Shown: positions 56,085-64,000 of the stretch, piece by piece
Layout of the letters: each line of letters opens with the position of its first letter
How positions within the stretch are numbered: the stretch's first letter is position 1
DNA from: Indolivaga macrotermitis
Lineage (GTDB): Bacteria; Bacteroidota; Bacteroidia; Bacteroidales; Dysgonomonadaceae
NCBI RefSeq assembly: GCF_900128985.1
Contig: NZ_FQUC01000004.1
Coordinates: 219,999-283,998, forward strand
Reading direction: 5' to 3'
Length of the DNA stretch: 64,000 bases
Program-made: the position numbers and the translations under genes
Notes under the pieces: generated by a model
What the model saw: the letters and a program-made list of their open reading frames with translations, nothing else
Databases searched by the model: none
Told to the model about the DNA's origin: nothing

Positions 56085-58694
56085 TCATTGTACCTTAATC
56101 CTTATTACAGTAAATGAATAAGGAGGTAATTCGTCACTAAACTCTTTACTTACTGTACATGATGACACTATCGGCTTAGCCGTTTTATCATCGGGTGTAC
56201 CTTTTAAAACGGTTTTTACTGCATTAGTATCCGAAATTGCAATATCCCCCAAATCAATTTTCGCGTTGACCGGTACTGGTAACATATTCACTAATTTTAT
56301 AATCACATCATTGGTTCGCGAATCGCGTACTACCGATTTACCAATACGAAGCTTTACATTGTTCTGTTCATTAGACAATGTTATTGCAGACGGTAGATAA
56401 TAGTCTCCCGAATTCTGTCCGTATAATTGCTGCACATAGTATCCGGTAGTGAGTTTCACTTCGGTATTATTGAAATATATAAGGTCGGGATTCCAGTTCG
56501 TACGTCCTTCTTTAGCCAATAGCGGAGCATACGAAGAAAGGCTTACCACATCACCGTTTCTTTCTACCGAAGTCAGATAAAGAGCTTCGGACAAAGCAGT
56601 CTCCATATTATTATGCCTTCCGGGAACATGCGAAGCATATTCTCCAAGATACACTTTCGATTTCGAACGGTCGTATCTATCATAATAGTCCTGATTGTGT
56701 ATAAACCATCCGGGAGGCTGATAATAATGTTCGTCGACCATAGGTACACCTAGTTTAGTGGCGATATCCCAGCCTTCGACATAGTCGGTACCTTCCGAGA
56801 ATGGACCTACTGTACCAATGACAGTAATCTCTGGATGTTTCTCTTTTATTGCATTATAAATCATCGTAAAACGTTCCTCGAAAACATCGGTTATCAGGTC
56901 TTCGTTACCGATGCCGATATATTTCAGATTGAACGGTTTGGGATGTCCTGCTTCTGCACGTTTCTTCCCCCATGTGGTTTTAATATCACCGTTTGCATAT
57001 TCGATCAAATCCAGAATATCCTGTACGTACTGCCCCATTTGTTCCATAGGAATTCCACCTTGTTGACCGGCTCTACCTGTACCCGAATTCTGACAGGGTA
57101 CACCTGCCGCTATTACAGGAAGAGGTTCGGCTCCCATATCTTCACAATATTGGAAATACTCGAAATATCCTAATCCCATCGATTGATGATAACGCCAGAT
57201 ACTTCCCTGAGGAATACGTTCTTCTAAAGGCCCTATTGTATTTTTCCAGTTATAGATATTATGTAACCCATCTCCATGGGCAACACATCCTCCCGGGAAG
57301 CGTACAAACCGGGGATGAATATCGGCTATCACCTGAGCCAGATCGGTACGCAAACCATTCCGATGCCCTTTGAATGTCTTCTCAGGAAACAACGAAATCA
57401 TATCCAAAGCCAGTTTCCCTGTAAACTCGGGCATTACTTCCAACAAAGCACTCGCTGAAGTTCCTTTCGCAAGCAAAACTGCCTCTTGCTTTTTCCAGTC
57501 TTTTGAAGCTGCTTTTATAAAGGTTTCGCCGAGTATCTTTCCCTCTTTATCTTTAAGGCGGATTGTGATCTTTCCTCCTTTTCCGTCTAAGACTTTAGTG
57601 AATGCTGTAAAATAATATTTATCACCTCTTTTTACAGCAATACCATCAAAGCCTTCATTTACTAAAGCAGCTCCGGAAGTAGTAATGCCCAGCACTGCAT
57701 AATGCTTATTATTTACATGCACCGGAGATATTGTGTCAATATCAAATTCCATTCCCGTGCCCGATACCGACCAAGCCTTCTTGCTGTTCCATTCAGGTTC
57801 GCGCCCTGCCCTATCACTCGGAGCGTATTCGAAGCCTCTATTTTGCACCAACTCTGCATACAATCCGCCATCGGCAGCATAGCTTATATCTTCGAAGAAA
57901 GCGCCTATAAGTAACTCGCTGATTTTCTTCTGTTTCGACTTATCGATTATTATTGTAGCGTCAACAGGTTTCAGTGAAGCAAAACGGGTTACATCGTCTT
58001 TCGCCAGTTCGCCATGCAAAGAAGCCCTGTAAGCCGATACTTGTTGCGCCTTTATCAATCGGTCTACTGTCTCCCAATCGACCTGATAGATAGTGCCCAG
58101 TTCGGGTACTGCGTTTATTATTACCGTCTGCCTTTCATCGGACAATTCGTCCCCCACAGAATTGGCATCTGTATAATTCTTAAAATCTTTAGTGGAACGG
58201 GAATAAACCTGTTTTCCGGATGGTGTTTCGGTTGCCCACGAAACAATGTAATTTGCTCCTGAGCGACCAAGCGATATTTGGGGCAATAGGCAATTACTGC
58301 CTTTCAATGCCACTGGATACGATTGCCGTTTCCAGTTAACTAAATCTACCGATGAAGCATGTGCAAACACATCATCTTTTTCATTCAGGCTCCAGATGCA
58401 ATGCCACATTCCGTCTTTACTTTGAAAAAGAAACGGAGTCAGCATTCTCTTCTGGCTGCCCCAAGGGCCATAATCACTTTTCATGTAACTATGTTCGGGG
58501 CCTATCGGATGCCAGTTTTCGCCGTCGATACTCCATGCAAAATGAAGTCCGTTATGCCCTTGATTTTTTGTTGTGGCATAAGCGAATATATAAGCCTTTC
58601 GGGGTTCATCTTTAGTCTCAGATACGGCTGCCATAATTATCGATGGCATAATAAATAAGACAAGAGCTGTTATAAAGAATAAAATCTTTCTCAT
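56085..58694 (-). CDS. Large GH51 alpha-L-arabinofuranosidase with inactive GH43-like N-domain
   Basis: 869 residues. Signal peptide (cut near MAA, residue 22). Residues 32-180 resemble the start of the neighbouring GH43 enzyme, but the base Asp is replaced by Thr86 (MLTPFLF where the GH43 has RDPYI). GH51 follows (about 245-869) with LLIGAFFEDISYAADGG, RFPGGCV, acid/base Glu598 in GIGNEDL and nucleophile Glu685 in LGEYASH. It removes alpha-L-arabinofuranose side chains. The GH43-like part may bind carbohydrate. A palindromic element shared with the dapA leader lies just upstream. Confidence 0.86.
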   Translation of the reverse strand: MRKILFFITALVLFIMPSIIMAAVSETKDEPRKAYIFAYATTKNQGHNGLHFAWSIDGENWHPIGPEHSYMKSDYGPWGSQKRMLTPFLFQSKDGMWHCIWSLNEKDDVFAHASSVDLVNWKRQSYPVALKGSNCLLPQISLGRSGANYIVSWATETPSGKQVYSRSTKDFKNYTDANSVGDELSDERQTVIINAVPELGTIYQVDWETVDRLIKAQQVSAYRASLHGELAKDDVTRFASLKPVDATIIIDKSKQKKISELLIGAFFEDISYAADGGLYAELVQNRGFEYAPSDRAGREPEWNSKKAWSVSGTGMEFDIDTISPVHVNNKHYAVLGITTSGAALVNEGFDGIAVKRGDKYYFTAFTKVLDGKGGKITIRLKDKEGKILGETFIKAASKDWKKQEAVLLAKGTSASALLEVMPEFTGKLALDMISLFPEKTFKGHRNGLRTDLAQVIADIHPRFVRFPGGCVAHGDGLHNIYNWKNTIGPLEERIPQGSIWRYHQSMGLGYFEYFQYCEDMGAEPLPVIAAGVPCQNSGTGRAGQQGGIPMEQMGQYVQDILDLIEYANGDIKTTWGKKRAEAGHPKPFNLKYIGIGNEDLITDVFEERFTMIYNAIKEKHPEITVIGTVGPFSEGTDYVEGWDIATKLGVPMVDEHYYQPPGWFIHNQDYYDRYDRSKSKVYLGEYASHVPGRHNNMETALSEALYLTSVERNGDVVSLSSYAPLLAKEGRTNWNPDLIYFNNTEVKLTTGYYVQQLYGQNSGDYYLPSAITLSNEQNNVKLRIGKSVVRDSRTNDVIIKLVNMLPVPVNAKIDLGDIAISDTNAVKTVLKGTPDDKTAKPIVSSCTVSKEFSDELPPYSFTVIRIKVQ

Positions 58695-58706
58695 AATATC
58701 TTATAC

Positions 58707-58733
58707 TTTAAGGTCTCAGACCTTTTTATTGGT
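58707..58733 (-). repeat. Palindromic leader element, copy 2 (upstream of GH51 gene)
   Basis: On the minus strand CAATAAAAA is followed by GGTCT-G-AGACC and TTA; the core is 58712-58722. It matches copy 1 at 46112-46138 over about 24 bases with one base missing. It ends 13 bases before the GH51 start at 58694. Confidence 0.65.
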
Positions 58734-58809
58734 TATGTAAAAAACCTTGTTGAAATTCAGGCAGGTTCTTCAATTAAGGATAAACAGTACAATCCGAGGA
58801 AGTTTAGCT

Positions 58810-59853
58810 TTAAAACGATATGGCTGTATGCCAATAATCGGCTAGCCGCTGAGCCTCCTCTCCGGTCAGATGTATAACTGCACCATGCTTAGGCGAAGAA
58901 AAGTTAGTTGTTTTCATTACTCCTTCGTTAAAGTGCCCTAAATTGGTAAAGTTGATAAAATCGCTCGTTTCACTAAATCCGAAATTATGGGGCTTGATAC
59001 CGAATATATCGTACATCAGCACCCATTTATCTTCACCAATCCGTTTCCATACATTAGGAGCTTCGCAGGCTTTCGGTTCAGGATCGTACCATTCCGGATC
59101 GTACTGATATCCACCATTTATAGATTCGGATACAGCCTGCTTTATTCCACTTCCTCCGTCGTGTGCCACATAGAACATATGGTACTTATTGCCTACTTTG
59201 GTAATATCGGCATCAATATATGATATGTCTTTCGGATATTCGAACAAGAGTTTCGGCTCTGTTTCCATAGCTGTGAACTCTTTATTCATATAGGCATAAT
59301 AGAGCCTATTGTTACCATTCCCGAAACGCATTGTAAAGTACAACATCAAGCGGTCTTGATCTTCGTCATAAATAATTTCGGGCGCCCATGCGCAACCTAT
59401 ATCTTCGAGACCGGGAAAAGATTTGCTCACATCGAGGTTAATACGGCTCCAATTGATCAAATCTTTCGATTTCATCAATACCAGCCCCCGGTTATTACCC
59501 CACGCATATTTTTCTCCTTCGCGCTCCCACTCGGTGGTTCGATATCCGGCTTTCTGTGCAAAAATATGCAGATCGGTCATAGCCAGATAAAATTGTCCAT
59601 CGGGACCTCTCATGATATACGGATCACGGATTCCTTTCTGAACAGCGATAGTATCTCCGGCGATTACCGGATTACCGTCGTTCAATGATGTGAAACTATA
59701 GCCATCAGTACTTACCGCCATATGCAGACTATGGGTATCGTCGGAAAAATATACAAGCAGATACGCTTTCATATCTTTCTCACCGGGTACTTTAGCAACA
59801 ATAGTACCGGCACACATCAATACTGCAAGAAAGTTAACAAGCAGTTTTTTCAT
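58810..59853 (-). CDS. GH43-family glycosidase
   Basis: 347 residues. Signal peptide (cut near VAK, residue 20) and one five-bladed propeller. Base Asp77 is in GIRDPYIM, with a second Asp in ISYIDADITK and a Glu in ACEAPNVWK as the likely acid. GWAPEI is present as CAWAPEIIYDE. GH43 enzymes cut arabinan or xylan linkages; beside two GH51 genes an arabinan role is likely. It ends 115 bases before the large GH51 gene and starts 4 bases after the smaller GH51 gene. Confidence 0.85.
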   Translation of the reverse strand: MKKLLVNFLAVLMCAGTIVAKVPGEKDMKAYLLVYFSDDTHSLHMAVSTDGYSFTSLNDGNPVIAGDTIAVQKGIRDPYIMRGPDGQFYLAMTDLHIFAQKAGYRTTEWEREGEKYAWGNNRGLVLMKSKDLINWSRINLDVSKSFPGLEDIGCAWAPEIIYDEDQDRLMLYFTMRFGNGNNRLYYAYMNKEFTAMETEPKLLFEYPKDISYIDADITKVGNKYHMFYVAHDGGSGIKQAVSESINGGYQYDPEWYDPEPKACEAPNVWKRIGEDKWVLMYDIFGIKPHNFGFSETSDFINFTNLGHFNEGVMKTTNFSSPKHGAVIHLTGEEAQRLADYWHTAISF

Positions 59854-59857
59854 ACTA

Positions 59858-61399
59858 TTACTTAATTTCGAGTACTACGATAGACTTGGCAGGTAACTGT
59901 ACACGCAGTTTACCGTTTTCAACTTTCGCCCCGCTGAAAGACTGGGGTTGTACCAAATTAGGATTCTCGAATGTGTTGTGGTCATGTATATCTTTAGATG
60001 TCAGGATACGTCCGTTTACGTTTGATACTTTTGTATTCGACAGGTCGATACTTATATTTTGAGCCTTATTCAAATCAATATTGGCTAAAGTTATGTGTAT
60101 AAGCCCGTCTTTTTTAGAAGCCGATGCATTTACTACGGATACATTACGTCCCCTGATCTCTTTTGTTTCCGATATTATATCCAAAGGCAAAGAAGTTGCC
60201 TCCTGATGCACTCTATACATATCGAATACGTGGTAAGTGGGTGTTAACGCCATCTTATCGTCTTTTGTAAGGATCATCGACTGCAATACATTTACAACCT
60301 GTGCTATATTAGCCATATGAATACGGTCTCCATATTTGTTGAAGGTATTTAATGTCAAAGCAGCAACAAAGGCATCACGCATTGTATTCTGTTGATAAAG
60401 AAATCCGGGATTGGTTCCGGGTTCAACCTCAAACCATGTCCCCCACTCGTCTACCATCAAACCTACTTTTTTATCCTTATCGTACTTGTCCATTATGTCC
60501 ATATGCTTTTGCAGTACCTCTTCTATTTCAAGAGACTTTCCTAAAGTCCAGTAGTAATCTTCGTCTGTAAATTCCGTGGCGAAGCCTTTCACTCCGGGCG
60601 ACCATCCTTTTACTGTGTAATAATGCAGCGATAAACCATTCATTTTATTTCCGATTTTTTTCATCAGAACCTCTGTCCAGTTATAGTCATAATCGCTTGC
60701 TCCACTGGCTATCTTGAACAGTTTATTGTCGTCATAATTACGACAGTATACTGCATAACGACGATACAAATCGGCATAATAGTCGGGAAGCATATCTCCT
60801 CCACATCCCCAGCTTTCGTTACCTACACCTAGATATTTAATCTTCCATGCTTTGTCGCGACCGTTTTTGCGACGGAGGTTTGCCATCGGGCTATCTCCAT
60901 CCGAAGTCATATATTCGACCCATTTAGCCAGTTCTTCAACAGTGCCGCTTCCGACATTGCCGCTGATATATGGTTCTGTCCCTAATAATTCGCAAAGATT
61001 AAGGAATTCATGGGTACCGAAGCTATTATCTTCAACAGTTCCGCCCCAGTTGTTATTAACCATCTTGGGTCTGTTCTCGCGGGGCCCGATTCCGTCCATC
61101 CAATGATATTCATCGGCAAAACATCCGCCCGGCCAACGAAGATTAGGTATTTGTAATTTTTTCAGTGCCTCAAGAACATCAGTCCTGTAACCTTGGGTAT
61201 TAGGAATAGGCGAATTTTCGCCAACCCATAATCCGCCATAGATACATGAGCCGAGATGTTCGGCAAAATGTCCGTATATGTGCTTGCTTATTACTTGGTT
61301 TCCTCTTTCGGGATATATCCTGATTGAGACGTCCGTCCCCTGTGAGAAAACCGCTAATGAAAACAAAATCGAATAAATGGTGATAAAAATCTTTTTCAT
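59858..61399 (-). CDS. abfA: GH51 alpha-N-arabinofuranosidase
   Basis: 513 residues with a signal peptide (cut near VFSQ, residue 20). Acid/base Glu195 in [11 protein letters not shown], nucleophile Glu318 in LMVDEWGTW, and [15 protein letters not shown] near 86 identify it. The length is that of the classic single-domain GH51. It removes terminal arabinofuranose from arabinan or arabinoxylan. First gene of the leftward cluster with its own promoter; the export signal suggests a periplasmic place. Confidence 0.92.
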   Translation of the reverse strand: MKKIFITIYSILFSLAVFSQGTDVSIRIYPERGNQVISKHIYGHFAEHLGSCIYGGLWVGENSPIPNTQGYRTDVLEALKKLQIPNLRWPGGCFADEYHWMDGIGPRENRPKMVNNNWGGTVEDNSFGTHEFLNLCELLGTEPYISGNVGSGTVEELAKWVEYMTSDGDSPMANLRRKNGRDKAWKIKYLGVGNESWGCGGDMLPDYYADLYRRYAVYCRNYDDNKLFKIASGASDYDYNWTEVLMKKIGNKMNGLSLHYYTVKGWSPGVKGFATEFTDEDYYWTLGKSLEIEEVLQKHMDIMDKYDKDKKVGLMVDEWGTWFEVEPGTNPGFLYQQNTMRDAFVAALTLNTFNKYGDRIHMANIAQVVNVLQSMILTKDDKMALTPTYHVFDMYRVHQEATSLPLDIISETKEIRGRNVSVVNASASKKDGLIHITLANIDLNKAQNISIDLSNTKVSNVNGRILTSKDIHDHNTFENPNLVQPQSFSGAKVENGKLRVQLPAKSIVVLEIK

Positions 61400-61426
61400 G
61401 GGTATTGATTAATTTAATGGTAAATA

Positions 61427-61456
61427 CAAAAATATAATTATTTATTGTATAAACAA
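61427..61456 (-). promoter_or_regulatory. Candidate promoter of the arabinan cluster
   Basis: On the minus strand TTG (61456-61454), a 19-base gap and TATTTTTG (61434-61427), 28 bases before the start codon at 61399. Confidence 0.65.
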
Positions 61457-61534
61457 CACTAATTAAAACCGAATGAAAGATTTTATTACCTAGGACTTAT
61501 TCAGTCTACAGAACATCGGCCTATGATACGAAAA

Positions 61535-61566
61535 GAAGCGGGATTTGAAATTCCAAATCCCGCTTC
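61535..61566 (-). terminator. Terminator of the small heat-shock gene
   Basis: GAAGCGGGATTT (61535-61546) pairs with AAATCCCGCTTC (61555-61566); on the minus strand TTTTC follows. It lies 23 bases past the stop. Confidence 0.82.
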
Positions 61567-61589
61567 TTATTACCTCACTCCAGGTTCAA

Positions 61590-61901
61590 CTATACATTTT
61601 TATGAAAAGTAACCTTAAAGCTCCCATGCTTATAATACAGGCTATTGGAAGCTACATCTATTGTATCCGGTAATTTTATATTCCTCCGGAAACAATTTCC
61701 CGTTCCCCGTTGCTCTGCATAAATACTCAGCATCTGATCGGCTATTTGCAGATTGAAATCCTGCTCTTTAAACCCCGGAGCATATAATTCGACTTTAAAT
61801 TCATCTTTATTATCGACATAACTTACCGATGAATAACATCCTTTATGATAATCGCGGCGTAGTTCCACACTTGGTACTACTAATATATTTTGACTTTCCA
61901 T
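61590..61901 (-). CDS. Hsp20/alpha-crystallin-type small heat-shock protein
   Basis: 103 residues from the ATG at 61901 (a GTG at 61907 would add two residues). The alpha-crystallin fold is seen in DNKDEFKVELYAPGFKEQDFNLQIADQMLSI (key parts ELYAPGF and F-x-L-x-I) and FRRNIKLPDTID, ending in GSFKVTF. It is shorter than usual because the N- and C-terminal tails are nearly absent, so large oligomers may not form. It would hold unfolding proteins in the cytoplasm. Divergent from the LuxR gene. Confidence 0.82.
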   Translation of the reverse strand: MESQNILVVPSVELRRDYHKGCYSSVSYVDNKDEFKVELYAPGFKEQDFNLQIADQMLSIYAEQRGTGNCFRRNIKLPDTIDVASNSLYYKHGSFKVTFHKNV

Positions 61902-62063
61902 AAGCACTTATCTATAATATCATATTTAGTATCTATATGTATAACGCAGAGAACCTCAAAATTGATTTACGGGATTTTCAGAAAAAAAACTAAAAGGTGC
62001 TTAAAAAGCAAAATAGATAAACAGATGTTCCGGTTTTTACATAATATTTTATTAACAGTTAAA

Positions 62064-62097
62064 TTTTGTGTGATTGACTATTTATCTCTTATATTTG
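62064..62097 (+). promoter_or_regulatory. Candidate promoter of the LuxR/hemerythrin operon
   Basis: TTTTG (62064-62068), a 21-base gap and TATATTTG (62090-62097), 38 bases before the ATG at 62136. Confidence 0.62.
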
Positions 62098-62135
62098 TAA
62101 CTATAAAGAATGATTCTAGATAAGAGCAAGAGCAC

Positions 62136-62735
62136 ATGGCAAGTATGAACAAAGTTTTGGCCGTTGCAGAGACATCATATATTATCCGTAAAGGTTTAGT
62201 GTATGTACTTTCACAGTTACCGATTGTTGCAAAAGTAGTAGAACTTAAAGAATTGGAGGATATCAATTATCAGCTGGGCATCATCAAGCCCGACGCTCTG
62301 CTTATAAACCCCATGCTTCTGGGACATTCGGTGAGAGGAGACATCAGACAACATCTCGATTTGGAAAGAAATACCCCAATCATAGCTCTTGTATATAATC
62401 TTATCGACGAACGGTTTTATCAATCATACGACGCTTTGATAAGAATCAATGACTCTGAATCCAAAATAGAAGAAGTCTTATCTACCACCCTCAATAAAGA
62501 GCACTCCAAGAAAGCCGATCAGGAAGAACTCAGCGATAGGGAAAAAGAGATCCTTATCAGCATAGTTAAAGGCATGAGTAATAAAGAAATTGCCGAATTT
62601 CATAATATATCCATACATACAGTTATAACACACCGCCGTAATATCGGGCGGAAACTGGAGATACACAGTGTATCGGGACTTACAATCTACGCTATTCTAA
62701 ACAAATTAGTTGACATTAAAGACATAAAGCTATGA
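62136..62735 (+). CDS. LuxR-family regulator with inactive receiver-like domain
   Basis: 199 residues. The N-terminal 120 residues keep the layout of a response-regulator receiver (KVLAVAETSYIIRKGLVYVL in part, PDALLINPML), but the phosphate-accepting Asp is Asn58 and the acidic pair is Ala-Glu (10-12). The C-terminal helix-turn-helix (about 130-190) has LSDREKEILISIVKGMSNKEIAEF in part and HTVITHRRNIGRKL. It probably works without phosphorylation. Its stop overlaps the hemerythrin gene start by 4 bases, so the two are translated together. Confidence 0.87.
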   Translation: MASMNKVLAVAETSYIIRKGLVYVLSQLPIVAKVVELKELEDINYQLGIIKPDALLINPMLLGHSVRGDIRQHLDLERNTPIIALVYNLIDERFYQSYDALIRINDSESKIEEVLSTTLNKEHSKKADQEELSDREKEILISIVKGMSNKEIAEFHNISIHTVITHRRNIGRKLEIHSVSGLTIYAILNKLVDIKDIKL

Positions 62736-63424
62736 GTAATATTACAGTAACGTATAATAAGAAAATGAAAATGTCGGATCTTATTGACGCCGACTACAAA
62801 CTACTGTTGTTATTGACTCGTCTCAAATTTACACTTGGTTTCGGAGATAAAAGTGTAGATGCAGTATGTCAAAAATATAATTTCGACACAGAATGCTTTT
62901 TGTTTTTAGCCAATTTCCAATCGAACAAACCGATTGTCGACATACACGAAGCATTCGACAAATTACCTTTAGCACCTTTCCTCCACTATTTAAAATGTTC
63001 GCACGAATATTTTTTAGAAAACAGGCTGCCTAATATCAGACGTAAGCTGAAACTTATCTTTACCGAAACAGAAGCAGGACTCGAAGAAGTTGTCCTTAAC
63101 TTTTTCGACAATTATATGAAAGAGGTACAGGAGCACATGCTGTATGAAGATAATACCGTATTCCCTTACGTACATTCCTTAATTGATAATTCGCACAAGG
63201 ATATCTATTCTATTAACATCTTTGAGGAAAGACACAATGATATTGAAGGCAAAATGACTGACCTGAAACGTATATTAATGAAGTATGTTTCGGGTGTAAA
63301 AGACCAGAATTTAATGACTAACATACTGATGGAGTTATATATGTCGGAAGAAGAACTGGCTGCACACACTTACATCGAAGACAATCTGGTTATTCCTCGT
63401 GTAAAAAAAATCGAAAAGCAATAA
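62732..63424 (+). CDS. Hemerythrin/RIC-like di-iron protein
   Basis: 230 residues. The four-helix part (about 70-230) has the iron-ligand pattern of RIC/YtfE-type proteins: His85 and His91 (LHYLKCSHEYF), His135 with Glu139 (VQEHMLYEDNTVFPY), His168 (ERHNDIEGKM) and His212 with Glu216 (AHTYIEDNLVIPR). The N-terminus (15-60) resembles the ScdA/DUF542 domain but lacks its cysteine pair. RIC proteins mend iron-sulfur clusters after nitrosative or oxidative stress. It overlaps the LuxR gene by 4 bases. Confidence 0.82.
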   Translation: MSNITVTYNKKMKMSDLIDADYKLLLLLTRLKFTLGFGDKSVDAVCQKYNFDTECFLFLANFQSNKPIVDIHEAFDKLPLAPFLHYLKCSHEYFLENRLPNIRRKLKLIFTETEAGLEEVVLNFFDNYMKEVQEHMLYEDNTVFPYVHSLIDNSHKDIYSINIFEERHNDIEGKMTDLKRILMKYVSGVKDQNLMTNILMELYMSEEELAAHTYIEDNLVIPRVKKIEKQ

Positions 63425-63916
63425 CAGAAAAAATTACAGAATTTTAAGAAACATTAAACCTACACCTGTTAATTAACATTATAAATTCATAGAATTTAAC
63501 CTAACCTATTTCATGTAATGAAAATTGCATTACCTTTGTGTGTCTATATAACGCACTCTGAAAAATAAGATAATAGTATTGAACTATATATAGGTTAAAA
63601 AATAGAGTTATCCTAGCTCATATACTAGATGGTTATAAAAAAACACAATTGTGTATTACATACACTATAGGGGGATATTTTATTAAGGTATTCAGGGATA
63701 TATAAATTCAAATTAATGTGATTTTTGCGAAAGACAACAGCATTGCTTTTACCTATGTTTACGTATGTGGAAACATTTCACTCTCGAATATAAATCTATC
63801 GAGGGTATCATATCCTTCTGCCCGTACGTATTTTCGAACAGTACATATTTAAGCTAAAACCATTCATTCTTATAAGAAAAAAACAGTAACAATAAAATAA
63901 TGCTCAATCCACAACA
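63425..63916 (+). other. Intergenic region with long predicted leader
   Basis: 492 bases without a gene. A promoter-like box at 63531-63538 would give a leader of about 370 bases. CTCTCGA (about 63781-63787) can pair with TCGAGGG (about 63799-63805) to make a short hairpin in it. I see no known riboswitch. Confidence 0.5.
63515..63538 (+). promoter_or_regulatory. -7 box overlapped by an inverted repeat
   Basis: TACCTTTG (63531-63538) matches TAnnTTTG. GTAATG (63515-63520) and CATTAC (63528-63533) form an inverted repeat 7 bases apart that overlaps the box, a layout typical of a repressor site. The -33 position holds only ATTT. Confidence 0.5.
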
Positions 63917-64000
63917 ATGAAGAAACTGCTATTATTATTCGTGCTCATGAGTACGATGTTTGTACTCGAAGCCCAGGTAGGCATCAACACCGAATCACCC
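63917..64000 (+). CDS. Secreted GIGT/GINT-type surface protein (partial, runs off right edge)
   Basis: 28 residues from the ATG at 63917 are visible: a signal peptide (MKKLLLLFVLMSTMF, cut near LEAQ) then VGINTESP. This start is common in Bacteroidota surface proteins and matches the repeat units of the protein at 52693-53607. Nothing can be said about its function. Confidence 0.75.
   Translation, partial: MKKLLLLFVLMSTMFVLEAQVGINTESP

Overview
The window looks like a chromosomal segment of a member of the Bacteroidales, most like Dysgonomonas or a close relative (inference from gene content only). Bacteroidota traits seen directly are SusC/SusD pairs, many TonB-dependent receptors with carboxypeptidase-like N-terminal domains, a serine palmitoyltransferase-like enzyme, a type IX secretion sorting domain, and several upstream regions matching the Bacteroidota promoter form TTTG (or TTG), a gap of 18-21 bases, then TAnnTTTG. 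I see no prophage, insertion sequence, CRISPR array or rRNA. One tRNA gene, tRNA-Arg(ACG), is present.

Layout. 1-7.1 kb is a leftward housekeeping run: a LytM-like envelope protein, dxr, rseP, metF, holB and a RicT/PSP1 gene cut by the left edge. 7.3-10 kb has a sphingolipid-type acyltransferase and a type IX-secreted surface protein. 9.95-14.2 kb is a tight leftward operon with RnfC, RnfD, an ApbE-like flavin transferase, a membrane-anchored charged protein and an isochorismatase-type hydrolase. The RnfA, B, E and G genes of a normal Rnf complex are absent. 14.4-19.3 kb holds a YdhR-like monooxygenase, YebC and a siderophore receptor/PepSY pair. 19.3-27.9 kb holds TldE and TldD on either side of a beta-barrel protein, a purine permease with a Tsx-like partner, and YdcF.

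28-42.4 kb is a polysaccharide utilisation locus: a membrane-spanning propeller/LuxR regulator, SusC, SusD, GH3, GH144, GH43 and an esterase. GH3 beside GH144 points to beta-1,2-glucan. 42.8-52.5 kb returns to housekeeping: phosphopantetheinyl transferase, ligA, a small conserved protein, dapA, an Oar-like receptor, gnd and the tRNA. 52.7-56 kb holds a GIGT-repeat surface protein, a glyoxalase-fold protein, a NapH-like iron-sulfur membrane protein and a membrane-bound LytTR regulator. 56-61.4 kb is a leftward arabinan-type cluster (GH51, GH43, GH51). 61.6-63.4 kb has a small heat-shock protein and a two-gene operon of a LuxR regulator with a dead receiver domain plus a hemerythrin/RIC-like protein. 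A GIGT-type surface protein starts at the right edge.

The points most worth a second look are: the reduced Rnf-like operon, whose RnfD lacks the usual flavin attachment motif; a 24-25 base palindromic element shared by the leaders of dapA and a GH51 gene; seven GTGACA/TGTCAC boxes in 205 bases upstream of the phosphopantetheinyl transferase; and several enzymes that have lost catalytic residues (LytM, receiver, GH43-like domain).
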